Assembly: GCA_958298945.1 (NCBI GenBank)
Contig: OY282607.1
Span: 53,111,020 to 53,175,019 of the forward strand
Direction of reading: 5' to 3'
Source: Atherix ibis
Lineage: Eukaryota > Arthropoda > Insecta > Diptera > Athericidae
DNA length: 64,000 bases
The notes beneath the pieces are model-generated. The model saw nothing but the letters and a program-made list of their open reading frames with translations, made no database searches and was not told the DNA's origin. The number at the start of each line of letters is the position of its first letter. Position 1 is the stretch's first letter. Made by a program: the position numbers and the translations under genes. This document shows positions 22,211 to 31,999 of the stretch, one piece after another.

Positions 22211-23923
22211 TTTTTATTTTTTTTATTTTAAATGTTTTCTACAACTACTTATGCTAGTAACAAGCAGATTTTTTACGGGAATATACATGGGCCTGAGGAC
22301 ATGTGGAGGAAAACACCCATCGATGTTACCTCAGAACAGGGTAATTTTATTTTATAATTTTAGAGAATCTCTCGGCCATCGCCGTTTTAAACGTCGATGG
22401 GTGTATACTGGAAGGGTGGGAGTGGAAAGTTCTCCTCCGAAAGGATTAGGGTGGAAGGATAGATGCGAATGGAATTTTTTATATCGGGAGATGAATAGTT
22501 CACGAACAAATGGAACATTTAGATCACGGTGGATAACAGTGTTTCGCACATAAAAGGGGGCATCGACAATTTTACGAAGGATTCGGGATTGTAGGGATTG
22601 GATTGGAAGGGAGTTGGAATGCTTAGTCGAATCCCAAAGTTCTAGACGATATGTCCATATTGGTTTCAGAATCGTATTATATAGTAATAGTTTACTTGTT
22701 GTTGTAAGTTTTGATTTACTGTCTAGGAGACGTAATAATTGTTTGTATCGTGCGTTAAGTTCACGTCTTTTAGTTTTCGTATCAAGGTTCCAGGTTAACC
22801 GTTTGTCGAATATAAGTCCAAGGTAACGTACGCTATTTTTTTGTGGAATAATACTGCCATTTAGGGTTATGTCGGGAATTTGTTCTCGGCAGAGTGTGAA
22901 AGTTACATGAGCAGATTTTTGCTCATTTACCTTCACTCTCCACCTTTTCAACCAAGTTTCTATGGAGTGGATATGGTTCTGTAGGATACTAATATGGTTC
23001 TGTAGGATATGGTTCTGTGGAAGGATCTTTGTGATGTGTCAGGATGGCTTTATCGTCAGCATATGTTGCGGTTAGGATGTTGTTGTGGCAAGGAATGTCA
23101 TGGGTATAAATGTTATATAGGATAGGACCTAGGATACTTCCTTGAGGGACACCGGCGGAAATTGGATAAATGTCAGAGTACTCCATATTTTCAGCTACCT
23201 GAAAATATCGGTCTGAGAGATAAGATTTAAGGATGTGGAAATAACCCGAGGGTAGGACTCGCTGCAACTTTCAAAGCAATTCAGGGTGCCATACACGGTC
23301 GAAAGCATGCGAAATGTCCAGAAACACGCCTGGGCAGTATTCCTTTCGCTCTAGCGAACACGCTATGTAGTCGACTACGCGATGACACTGCTGGATAGTG
23401 GAATGCTCAGGTCGAAATCCAAACTGATGCTGAGGAATGACACATTCGGTTTCAAAAATGGGATAAAGGCGTTTTAGGATTAATTTTTCTAGGATTTTTG
23501 ATAACATGAGGAGGCTTATAGGTTTATATGAGGTAGGAAGGTTTTTGGGGTTATTGGGTTTTGGGATCATCTTAATTATGGAAAACTTCCACAGGGAAGG
23601 AAAAAATGATGTGCGGAGGATACTATTATAAACATAGGTTATAAAGACGAGGGTTTTTTTGGAAATTTGCTTCAGGATTTCTGAAGTTATTAGGTCATAT
23701 CCTGGGGCTTTTTTATTGGAAAGGTTTTCTATTGTGAATTTAACTTCGGAAGGTGTGAAAAACTTAGGAGGTGGACTTATGGGCAACTGAGTTGATATTT
23801 GTCGGAATATTTGTTCGTCATGCAGAATGTCTTGGACATCTTCGTGAGGTTTAAAGATGTTTTCTTAGTGTTTGCCGAAGATGTCGGCTTTCTGTTTATC
23901 CGTTTTTGCCCAGGTTCCGTCGG
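22211..23923 (-). mobile_element. 5'-truncated Jockey-clade LINE inserted in the mariner
   Basis: A minus-strand Jockey copy whose T-rich start at 22211 is the poly(A) tail. Reverse transcriptase is carried by 23900-22989: KTDKQKADIFGKH, NKKAPGYDLITSEIL, FRPEHSTIQQCHRVVDYI, then SAGVPQGSILGP and the catalytic ATYADDKAIL. The C-terminal part runs 22951-22352 (VNEQKSAHVTFTL, GLIFDKRLTW ... HRRLKRRWPRDSLKL). Frameshifts near 23270 and 22980 break the frame. A short repeat of tatggttctgtaggata lies at about 22968-23020. Endonuclease and ORF1 are absent through 5' truncation. Confidence 0.9.
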
Positions 23924-23934
23924 ACACAAAATTT
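23924..23934. repeat. Target-site duplication of the nested Jockey (right copy)
   Basis: This is the second copy of acacaaaattt, at the 5' truncation point of the Jockey. The eleven bases are identical to 22200-22210. Confidence 0.85.
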
Positions 23935-24348
23935 GATACAGATTCTTTGATCCATGTTTTGGAATGGTGCAAAAATCGAAGACAAGCCAAAACACGTACA
24001 AGCAAAGCAGCTGTCAAAAATTACCTGAACATTCAAAATGGCCGAACTTATTGGCCTAAGTGAGAGACATAAGTACCACCATAACGCCACAAAAAATCGA
24101 AAATTGAATATACGTAACCCGCGGAAATTCTTTACTCCGAATTACAAAATCGATAATAATGTATAAAATTCAAGTTGTTCATCTCAACGGGCATTTATTA
24201 TAAATATCATATGATTATGAGTCTATTCAATAAAATTCTTAATCATTTATATCAAGGACATCTTTGTTTATTCTACACAATAACTAGTCAATTACATTTT
24301 GGACTTTTTTAATTTTTTTAATACATATGTGTACAAGATTAATATCAA

Positions 24349-25035
24349 TTAATTATTGCATACACTTATTGACTTTCCTCTACGCAATACAAAGTTTATT
24401 GCAATCTTAAGTCCTACTAGTTCTCGCTTAGTAGTTTCTTTAGTGTATAAAATGAAATTCATATGTTTCATTCCACTTTTGAAAATTACTGACGATGGTG
24501 TTTGAATACTTGTAACATTTTTGGCATAATAGTGTCTCTATAAGTAAAGAAATATTTTGTATTGAGCGAATGTCAAATTTGTTTAAGTTTAGATTTTACT
24601 ATCTCGATTGGACATTTTTTCGGTAGTCCAGGTGAAGTGAACATAAATGAAAGGAGCGAATGCATCATTTGTCCAACTCCTTTGCCATTTAGGAAATTAC
24701 AAAAATCTATAGTTCTATTAAAAAAAGTAATTAGTTTCCCGTTACTTATCACATAGTATTCACCAAACAACAGGATATTATTAAATCTTCTGTAAGCATA
24801 TACGTCCAAATCAAAATTAAATGGATTCTGAGTGAAGACAACAAAGGAAATATTTCCATCCGTATTGCTCGCCCATTGTTTTACTTTTGCATCCAAAACA
24901 CAATTAAATAACTGGAATTATTAAATTAGAGTATTTTTTTTAATTTTCATTACCAATTATATCTTTATTACAAATTACCTTTTCTCCAGAAGAAAAAACA
25001 AAAAACGATATAGTAAATAGGCAAAATGCAATCAT
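24349..25035 (-). CDS. DUF1091-like secreted protein, B-type (gene 2)
   Basis: Three exons on the minus strand (25035-24979, 24911-24600, 24537-24349) give 185 residues. All junctions are GT..AG and phase 0. Exon 1 is a short signal peptide (MIAFCLFTISFFVFSSGEK). Exon 2 is 312 nt: LFNCVLDAKVKQW, NRTIDFCNFLNGKG and LPKKCPIEI. Exon 3 is RHYYAKNVTS, then NFILYTKETTKRELVGL, ending SISVCNN. Without splicing the 62-nt second intron the frame would end falsely at 24573. Four cysteines align with the other copies. It is close to the gene at 34432: both have exon 3 of 189 nt and the NRT.DFCN..LNGKG-type phrase. Likely a secreted ligand-binding protein; ligand unknown. The start is the first ATG that opens a signal peptide. 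Confidence 0.85.
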
Positions 25036-25127
25036 TATTACACCAAATCGAACTGGTCCGAGAGTTCTTATGAAGGAATTTGATTTTGTCCTTATAAATC
25101 TGAAAGAAAATTCGAAAAATCACTTGG

Positions 25128-25309
25128 ATCAATTTTTGCCAGCAAGAACAAAAATTTTATGAGCGTGGAATCATGCTACTGCCAGAAAGATGGCAAAGGG
25201 TATTGGATCAGACTGGACAATATTTAATTGAATAAAATATTAATTCACTATAAGATAATCGTCTCTCATTTTTATAAAAAACAACGAAATTACTTTCCGA
25301 ACAACCCAA
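25128..25309 (+). mobile_element. 3' end fragment of a mariner (ttgggttgttcggaaag family)
   Basis: This carries the transposase C-terminus, IFASKNKNF, then after a frameshift ERGIMLLPERWQRVLDQTG, and ends in the terminal repeat gaaattactttccgaacaac at 25286-25305. It shares that end with 54460-55396 and 46070. The 5' part of the element is missing. Confidence 0.8.
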
Positions 25310-25419
25310 TAAAAATAACTTCAATAAAAGTTTTTTTTTTATATATATTTGCAAATTAGTCTATTTTCTTATGAAATGCAAAAGCTAAATTAAAACTTAT
25401 ATTCTTATTTTTTAACTTT

Positions 25420-25757
25420 CAATAAACTACCTATATCTATTGTTCGATTAAAAAACGTAAAAGATTATCCTTTGATAATTATATAATATTCTACGATTTC
25501 TATAATATTATTTGAAGATATCCAAATTTAAAGTGAGTGGATTCAGTTTTAAGGCAAATAGAGAAACATTTCCATCAGTTTTTTTCGACCACTGAGTTAT
25601 TTTTATATTCGTAAAGTTGTCTGTAATTTCAAAAAAAAAAAAAATAATGAAGCATGAATAAGTGCGAAAATAGTTTATAGATATTCACATTTTGACCGGA
25701 AGTAGAAATAAATAATGATATTGCGCTGCGAAAAGTTATGTTTATGACTCCACTCAT
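25420..25757 (-). pseudogene. Decayed DUF1091-like gene, B-type
   Basis: Exon 1 remains open at 25757-25689 (MSGVINITFRSAISLFISTS) and is followed by a GT donor and a 68-bp intron. Exon 2 starts at 25620 but has lost bases around the first conserved Cys. It then reads NIKITQWSKKTDGNVSLFAL and NPLTLNLDIFK before a stop. A further remnant FTFFNRTIDIG appears near 25450. The CP motif region and exon 3 are absent. The protein is closest to the gene at 34432-35124 (WSNKSDGNVSLVAL). Confidence 0.8.
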
Positions 25758-27043
25758 TTTTAACAAATTTTATTGCGACCTATCTAATACCACTGAAACT
25801 AATCTATAAATGTACTTTCAAAAATGCAAATTAAACTAAATTTAACCTAAAGTCATGGCATTAAAAATCGTTACTATGACTGCAAGGTAGTTTTTATTAT
25901 CCAGAAAATAAAATTTAAAAAATAATAGATAACGGAATGTACTGTCAAAAGAATGACTAGTTTTCATGCTTCAAATTTCGATTATTAGTAATAATAATCT
26001 AAAAACTATACTAGTATAAGTTTTAAGAAACCTAGACTCTAAAGAAAATGCAGGTCTCAAGGTGTGTCAGAAAATAAAAATCTTTAAAAAAAAGAATCTG
26101 GTGAAAAATTGGACAAGATCTGATATAATAAAGGTTTAATTAATCAATAAGAGTTTAATAAAAATTAATGATTAAAAAATAGTCTAATGAAAATAAGACT
26201 ATTTTTTAATCATTAATTTTGATTAAACTCTTAAAAACTAAAAAAGTAAGAAAAAACTAAAAAAGTAAGAAAAAAATAAAACTTTTATAAAAATCATGGT
26301 CTAAACAAATTGAATTAAAACAAACATAAAAGTTCAACAGAAAATAAGTCTGAGCAAACTTTAAAAGGACCTAAGGTCTCACAAAGGTGTAATAAATATA
26401 CAGATGTGTTAGAAAATATAGGTCTGATGAGAAATCGGACTTTTATGAAAATATATGACCGCACTTCTTAAGAGAAATAATGACAATCTAACAGAAAATT
26501 ATTGTTAAATATAAATGCGAGTCTGGTAAATCATGGTGGTCAAAGGAAACACTACAGTCTGATAAAAAATTTCGGCCTAATTAGAAAAAAAAATAAAAAA
26601 GTCACATTTGAATTTTATTAAAATCGAACAGAACATTCCACGAGATTTAATAATTTGTAATAATTTTCTCAACTATATAAAGTCATATGATTAGCAGATA
26701 TCGCCAAATTCCATTGGGTGGGTGAGGGTGGTACAAAAAACTAGATTATCCAAAAAGCGATTAATAGTGGACGGTGGATTTTTTAGTTTGTGCTTCAATG
26801 GCCTTCGCACTCAAACATAGCAAAATTTTATTTTTACCTGATTTCTTAACATGAAAATTTATCCATATACGAATAAGAGGTAATGGATTAAAAAGGTAGA
26901 AAATCGGGAATGCGAGAGAACATTTTTCTTAAAAGAGTTGGTAAAACTTTAATTTATACTAATAATTGTGGAAGGAAAAAAAATACATACATAGAATTAA
27001 AAAAAAAACAATGGGAAGTGTCCCTATTTACACACAGGCAACT
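25758..27043. other. AT-rich stretch with degenerate repeated motif and hairpin
   Basis: No gene is found. Between about 26030 and 26610 the word gtct followed by g/a-atgaaaa-type sequence recurs irregularly many times, as in an eroded minisatellite. A long hairpin sits at 26149-26232. The stretch ends at the second copy of the duplicated block. Confidence 0.45.
26149..26232. repeat. Hairpin: 37-bp inverted repeat with 10-base loop
   Basis: Arms 26149-26185 and 26196-26232 are complementary at 36 of 37 positions. The loop is aatgaaaata. It lies within the degenerate repeat region and is the longest near-perfect fold-back in the window. Confidence 0.92.
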
Positions 27044-28706
27044 TATCGTTTTACTTGCCTTGTAGTGAACATAGGATCAGGTTAGAAGAAACTAAAGGAT
27101 CAGGTGCTGTGTGTAATTGAATGTGTATTTCATTCCTTTGTTTCTCTTGATCATTTAGTATATATCATTTTTATTTTTTTTTATAATAATCTTATCATTG
27201 CAATTACATTTTCAGTTTTTCTTCCTATTTCAGATTTTTTTACTTTCCTTTCTTCAGACAAATGATTTGATTAAATTTGTTTCTAATAAAATTATAAAAT
27301 TTAAATAAAATTCTTTAACATTAATTTGAAATAATTTTTCTTTTGGGAAGAGATTAGAAGAATTTCTCTTGATTTATTAATAATATTTTTCAGTTGAAAA
27401 AATTCGTGGCGTATACCGACAGATACAGTTAAAAGTAAATAACTGAGTAACCACTAGTCGCACTGTAACAACACTAGACGCGCGTTTAGTAACACTGGAA
27501 GGTGACACTTAAAGCTTTGTGAAATGGGTATTGTGTATCAAAAGTTATTAAAGTTAAAAAATGAACCCAAATAAGGAGAAAATTCACTATATTTTACAAT
27601 ACCACTTCGAAAATTTCGATGTCAGAGATAAGTCCCGTTTTGGTCGGTGACTTACAGAAAAAAGTGATGAAATTTTGGAAAAAATTGAGCACAATCGGCA
27701 TATTAGCAGTTATTATCAAACCGTTTTAAACCACTGAAGCGCAGTGAAAACGTGCCATTTCTAATGTCATTCATACTAGCGATAAGAAATGGGTAAAAAA
27801 TCGATCGGAAGATATCATGGAAAAAGGAAGATGAACGATCACAAACAATTTCAAAGTCAGGATTGACAGCCAATAAGGTTATGCTGTGTGTATGTGTATA
27901 GTGGAACTGGAAGGCAATTGTTCATTACGAACTTCTACCGTTTTGTTAAACAAAAATTAAGAGTGCTTGCTTGAAAAGTTTTGATGCATCTGTGCATTCC
28001 ATATATAGTACCGTCAGACTACTTGTTTCGTTATCTACAGAACTCTTTTAATGGAACCAAGCTGGTTTTAGCAGAGGCCAGTAAAAACAACTTTTTTAGT
28101 TTTTCAATTAGAAACCACAAAATTCTATACTGATAGAATTATGGCTCTGCCCGAAAAGTGGCGAAACATTGTCGATAATAATGGAGAATATTTGGTTTGA
28201 ATAAATTGATTTCAACAATCTGACTATTTTACTTAAAAACCCCACAAATTTTTTATCGATCAACTAATATATTATTTTTAGAATAACTTAATTTTTTTTT
28301 TAAATATATTCTATCTAGATGTTAAGACTCTCCATGGCATTGCCCTAAACCATCCATGGCACTCCTTAGTCTCGAGTATCTCTATAGTTGGCGACCATGA
28401 TCTTCTTGATATCCACTAATTCAAATTCACTATAAATATATTTTATATTTTTTGGTAATTATTTATTTATTTATTTAGTTTAGAAACTATTTATAAAATT
28501 AAATACCTTTTGCGTTATATACTATAGTCCATTTACTTCGAATTTCATCTAATGAATCACACTACATGGGCTACTTAATATAAGTAAAAACACTTTGAAA
28601 TCCAAAAATAAATTAGTTTCTTTTATTCAAGACAAGAATAATAATTGCACCATTAAAACTCTTAAACATACTAGATGGACTGGAAAGTATATTGGTTTTC
28701 ACACAT
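27044..28706. repeat. Segmental duplication, copy 2
   Basis: Second copy of the block at 1-60 plus 6285-7461. It keeps a longer version of the embedded mariner relic (27388-28266) but lacks the BEL element and about 250 bp of flank. It ends at about 28706, where a different mariner relic begins. Position relative to the following A-type DUF1091 gene matches copy 1. Confidence 0.85.
27388..28266 (+). mobile_element. Mariner relic in duplication copy 2
   Basis: Plus-strand remains of a transposase. The N-part near 27561 reads NPNKEKIHYILQYHFENF, then DKSRFGR and EKIEHNRHISSYY. The first catalytic region near 27775 is recognisable as TSDKKWV, and the C-terminus near 28141 reads MALPEKWRNIVDNNGEYLV. 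Multiple stops interrupt it. Degenerate ends match those of the relic at 6559-7048. Confidence 0.75.
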
Positions 28707-28714
28707 GGATGCAG

Positions 28715-29660
28715 TCATGCAAGCCCAAATTATGCTGGGGACGTTCAGTAAAACCAAAAGAGGCAAAAACTTGAATAAATGATCGATTCAATCTATGATT
28801 TCGTTTTTGAAGGATCGAAAAGTGAAGTTGTATAAGATTGCGGATATCATTAGTATCTCAAAAGAACATGTATGCTATATTCTACATGAACATTTACTAC
28901 TAATAAAAGCTTGCAGCAATGGCAACTTCTGAGCACGTTTTAAACATGTTTCAGCGAAATTCAAAAGAATTTTTACGTTGATTCATAGTGGTTGAAACAT
29001 GGCTTCCTCACTATACGCTAGAATCATACAAGCAGTGTGCATAATGGTTGCAACCTGTACAAAATCGGGCGCAGCGACCTAAGACGCTGGTTTTCTTTTT
29101 CAACAATTAGTAAGAAAAGTTGAGGAATGGTAAAAACAATATGCTAATAACAAGGCAGAACCTTACATAAAAGTTACAGCAATGAAAAATTGAATGAATT
29201 ACGTTACGAATTACTTCCGCATCTCCAGATTTAGCCCAAATATTTTCACACTTTAAGGGACAAGTCTGAAAGAATAGATATTTTTTAAAGAGAAGAATTT
29301 GAATTAAACAAAATCCTATTTATGTTGAAGAAATCGAACTATTAATTAGGTGGCATGGAAATATTATTAAGCTCAATAGGCTGCAATGGGTTTAAATACT
29401 TAATCCATATCGATGAGGAAGATCCTGCCTGAAAATTTTTTAGAAGCTCTATTTATGGTCGTAGAATACGAATTAAGCTTTTCCTTCGGTGAAGCGACAG
29501 CATTAGCCAGGACGCCAAAAATATGCTTGGAGTATCGAACTGGAATACGCCTGAAGTTCTTTGATTCAGACAAGATACCTGGTTCTTGTGATGGAAATGT
29601 TGCCAGATTATTAGAATAAGTGTATCGAGCTTAAAGAAACCTTTGTTGAAAAATAAAATT
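28715..29660 (+). mobile_element. Second mariner relic (different subfamily)
   Basis: Decayed plus-strand transposase: DRKVKLYKIADIISISKEHV near 28815, CYILHEHL, then STSEHVLNMFQRNSKEF-like fragments, PDLAQ-like fragments near 29225, and a C-terminal IELKETFVEK followed by a stop near 29645. The apparent open frame at 29413-29619 lies within this relic and is not a separate gene. Confidence 0.65.
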
Positions 29661-29902
29661 AATTTTTAAAAATAAAACTTTTTTCTCTTTATTTGCTTAC
29701 GGACTTTCAGTTAACAATAGTACTTTAAGATATACACAAGTTCATTAAAATAATTGTATATACAATTATTCATTTTAAAATAAAAAGTAAACGAAATCAT
29801 CAATAGATAAACAACTTTTTTGCAAATAAACAACGTCTAATTACGTCAAGATCGATTATATGCACACAAATTATTTTTAAAATTATTTCCATATTAACAG
29901 CG

Positions 29903-30607
29903 TTAGTGTCGTGTTGTTGCTGGACAACTTTTCTTTCCTGATTTGAAGAAAAATGTGGTGTTATTATACAATTCAAAAATCATAACGTTTTGATTATTTT
30001 CTTTTGTATGGACAGCTGAATGGATTACCAATTCGCCCTGAGATAAAAATATTGGAAATTGATCCAATCGAACAATAATATCTTTTTGAGAATAGTTTCC
30101 CTGCCAAGAAGAAATATTTTCTGTAAATTTATTAACCAAGCATTTTCATTACCTTACTGGTAAGAGTGGACATTGTTTCGGTATATTTTGAGCTTTTTTT
30201 ATAAAATCCAAAATAATCGAACTAAACACATCCAACCTTTTTGGAGATAATAAATTGCATAAGTTGATGGTACGATCGATCAATGTTTGGCTTCCACGTT
30301 TCGATTTCAATTGTAATTGAAGAAATATACTAGCTGAAGTTATTTTTTTAATTATTTTTAGTTCAAAACTACTCTTTGGTGGTACGGTATCAAAATAGGT
30401 CATGTTCAATTCTAAATACTTCGGATGAACCCAAGTTGTTTCATTCAATTCCTTAATGCAGATAGGATTCTATAAAAATAAAAACTTATTAAACATTTTT
30501 ACAATTTATTTTCAAATGGCCCTATTTTTTTCTACCTGGTAAGAAATTGAATGAACTATTATAAATACGAATAGAGTTGAAAAGTTCAACGATGTAAAAA
30601 TATTCAT
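29903..30607 (-). CDS. DUF1091-like secreted protein, A-type (gene 3)
   Basis: Three exons on the minus strand (30607-30536, 30469-30158, 30100-29903) give 193 residues, with phase-0 GT..AG introns of 66 and 57 nt. Exon 1 is a signal peptide (MNIFTSLNFSTLFVFIIVHS). Exon 2, 312 nt, contains NPICIKELNETTW, KSKRGSQTLIDRTINLCNLL and IPKQCPLLP. Exon 3 begins GNYSQKDIIVRLDQFPIF and ends KSCPATTRH. It is most like gene 1: both share KRG..TLI and Q-SF/TINICNLL-type phrases and a GNY start to exon 3. Potential N-glycosylation sites include NET and NTT. Likely secreted and disulfide-bonded; ligand unknown. Confidence 0.87.
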
Positions 30608-31999
30608 TTTTAACTACAAAATATTCAATGAACTTTAGTCAAGTATGCTTCTGTCACTAATTTGATTTTAGCAATTCAAAATTGTTCGACACCAAATTTA
30701 AATTCTTTCAACCAAATGATGCTGACATTATAATTTTCGATAAATGATTTTTTAATTAGATTCTAATTATATATAGAAATATCTATACTTCGGTAAATGA
30801 GTGTATAATGAAAAAACAATTATTATTATTTCATGTAAACGCAAATGTAATTTTGATTGAAATAAAACAAAAAAGCTTATAATTTGTGTACCTAAAAAAA
30901 TTATCAACTGACAAACATTTCACTTGTAAAAAAGTTTATTACCTTATTAGACATACGTAAACCAATTTTAAATGCATAAGATTTTTTAGTTTGGAGGTCA
31001 TGAAATTTATACTACTCGGAATCACAGATTGCTCTTAAATTTCCATGACTTTGCTCTTAAAATAACTTCTAAAAGGCTTTGTTAGATTTTAGTTCTGCGC
31101 TGATATTCCATTTACGCTGAGATTCTATTTGAATGTATGATATTTGTTTGCGGACATTCCATATAAATAAATCATATTTCCACATACAAGGTGTGACAGA
31201 AAACTAATAACCATGGCAAAACTGGGAGCGATCTGTCTTTCCCTTCACACGGCTGGTATATTAGTCCCTTGTAGACGTGCATTATACACAGTGAGTCCGA
31301 AAAAAAAAAAAAAAAATTTCGCGCCATCTATTGAAAATTTGCAGCATTAAAAAGATACATTCATCCTCTTTCAAACTCGTCCGGTGACTGTGCACCGCAA
31401 CGCTATAGAGCGTGACATGTGATTAAAAATTTAATGAATTATACCCGAATTTTTTTTCTAATTGCATAAAATAAAAGGTAAAAAAAATATAATAAAATAT
31501 CTCCATTTCCCAACCAAGTCGGTCATCGGTCGGCTTCACCCATTTTTTCTTCTTATCTTCTCATTATTTTTGTTTGGTTTCTTTGAGACACTTTTTTCTT
31601 TTATTGTTGTCCTTTCTTTTCATTTTTTTCCCTCTTGTTTTCGGATTTGTCTCGCCTGCTCATTTGCATCTTCGCAACTTTTCATTTTCCCTCTCATTGT
31701 CTATTCCTCTCCCTCTATGAATATTTTCTGTTTCTTTTCTTTTAATTTTTTTATAATTTCTTCTTCCGTTCTTTTTTCTATTTTTCTTCACTTTCCACTC
31801 ACATAGAGTACTACAAGTATGTCCTCTTTTTGTTTTGGCATGAATTTTTCTGTTCATGGTGGATGTGAGAGCACATACACATATCAATCCAAATTTCGAA
31901 ATGTATTAATGTCCCATATTTCCCGAAATGGAAATTAAATAAAAAAGAATATACTTTTTTGTTTATTATTATCTGCGACTATAATTGTATTGTAACAAG
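30608..31999. other. Intergenic stretch with T-rich and pyrimidine-rich tracts
   Basis: No gene is supported. 31190-31440 looks like an unidentified repeat (starting aaggtgtgacagaaaac). 31535-31800 is a long pyrimidine-rich tract whose antisense frame is Lys/Arg/Glu-rich and not gene-like. An A-run of about 17 lies at 31302-31318. Confidence 0.4.

Larger units (their letters stand above)
21763..24130 (-). mobile_element. Mariner (ggtctgttcaaaaag family) interrupted by a Jockey insertion
   Basis: One end begins after TA at 21761-21762 with the family terminus gaggtctgttcaaaaagc. The transposase C-part is on the minus strand at 22149-21820 (PPYSPDLAPCDFFLF ... NIEGDKIDIHE). At 22200 the N-part (KNKINCADAFRMLTVAHGEA) is cut by a Jockey element and resumes beyond 23924 (QNMDQRICIKFCV). 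The far end retains cgcgggttacgtatattc but lacks the outermost 20-30 bp. The transposase also lacks its middle, from MFSEQ straight to ESLLVREF, so the first two catalytic Asp residues are missing. Confidence 0.88.

Noticed and set aside
29413..29619. Plus-strand 68-codon frame that looked like a small gene
   Set aside because: It lies inside a decayed mariner. The sequence just after it reads the mariner C-terminus (IELKETFVEK) in a neighbouring frame, so it is relic sequence.
31660..31887. Minus-strand Lys/Arg/Glu-rich frame
   Set aside because: It is simply the antisense of a pyrimidine-rich tract. No domain or splice context.
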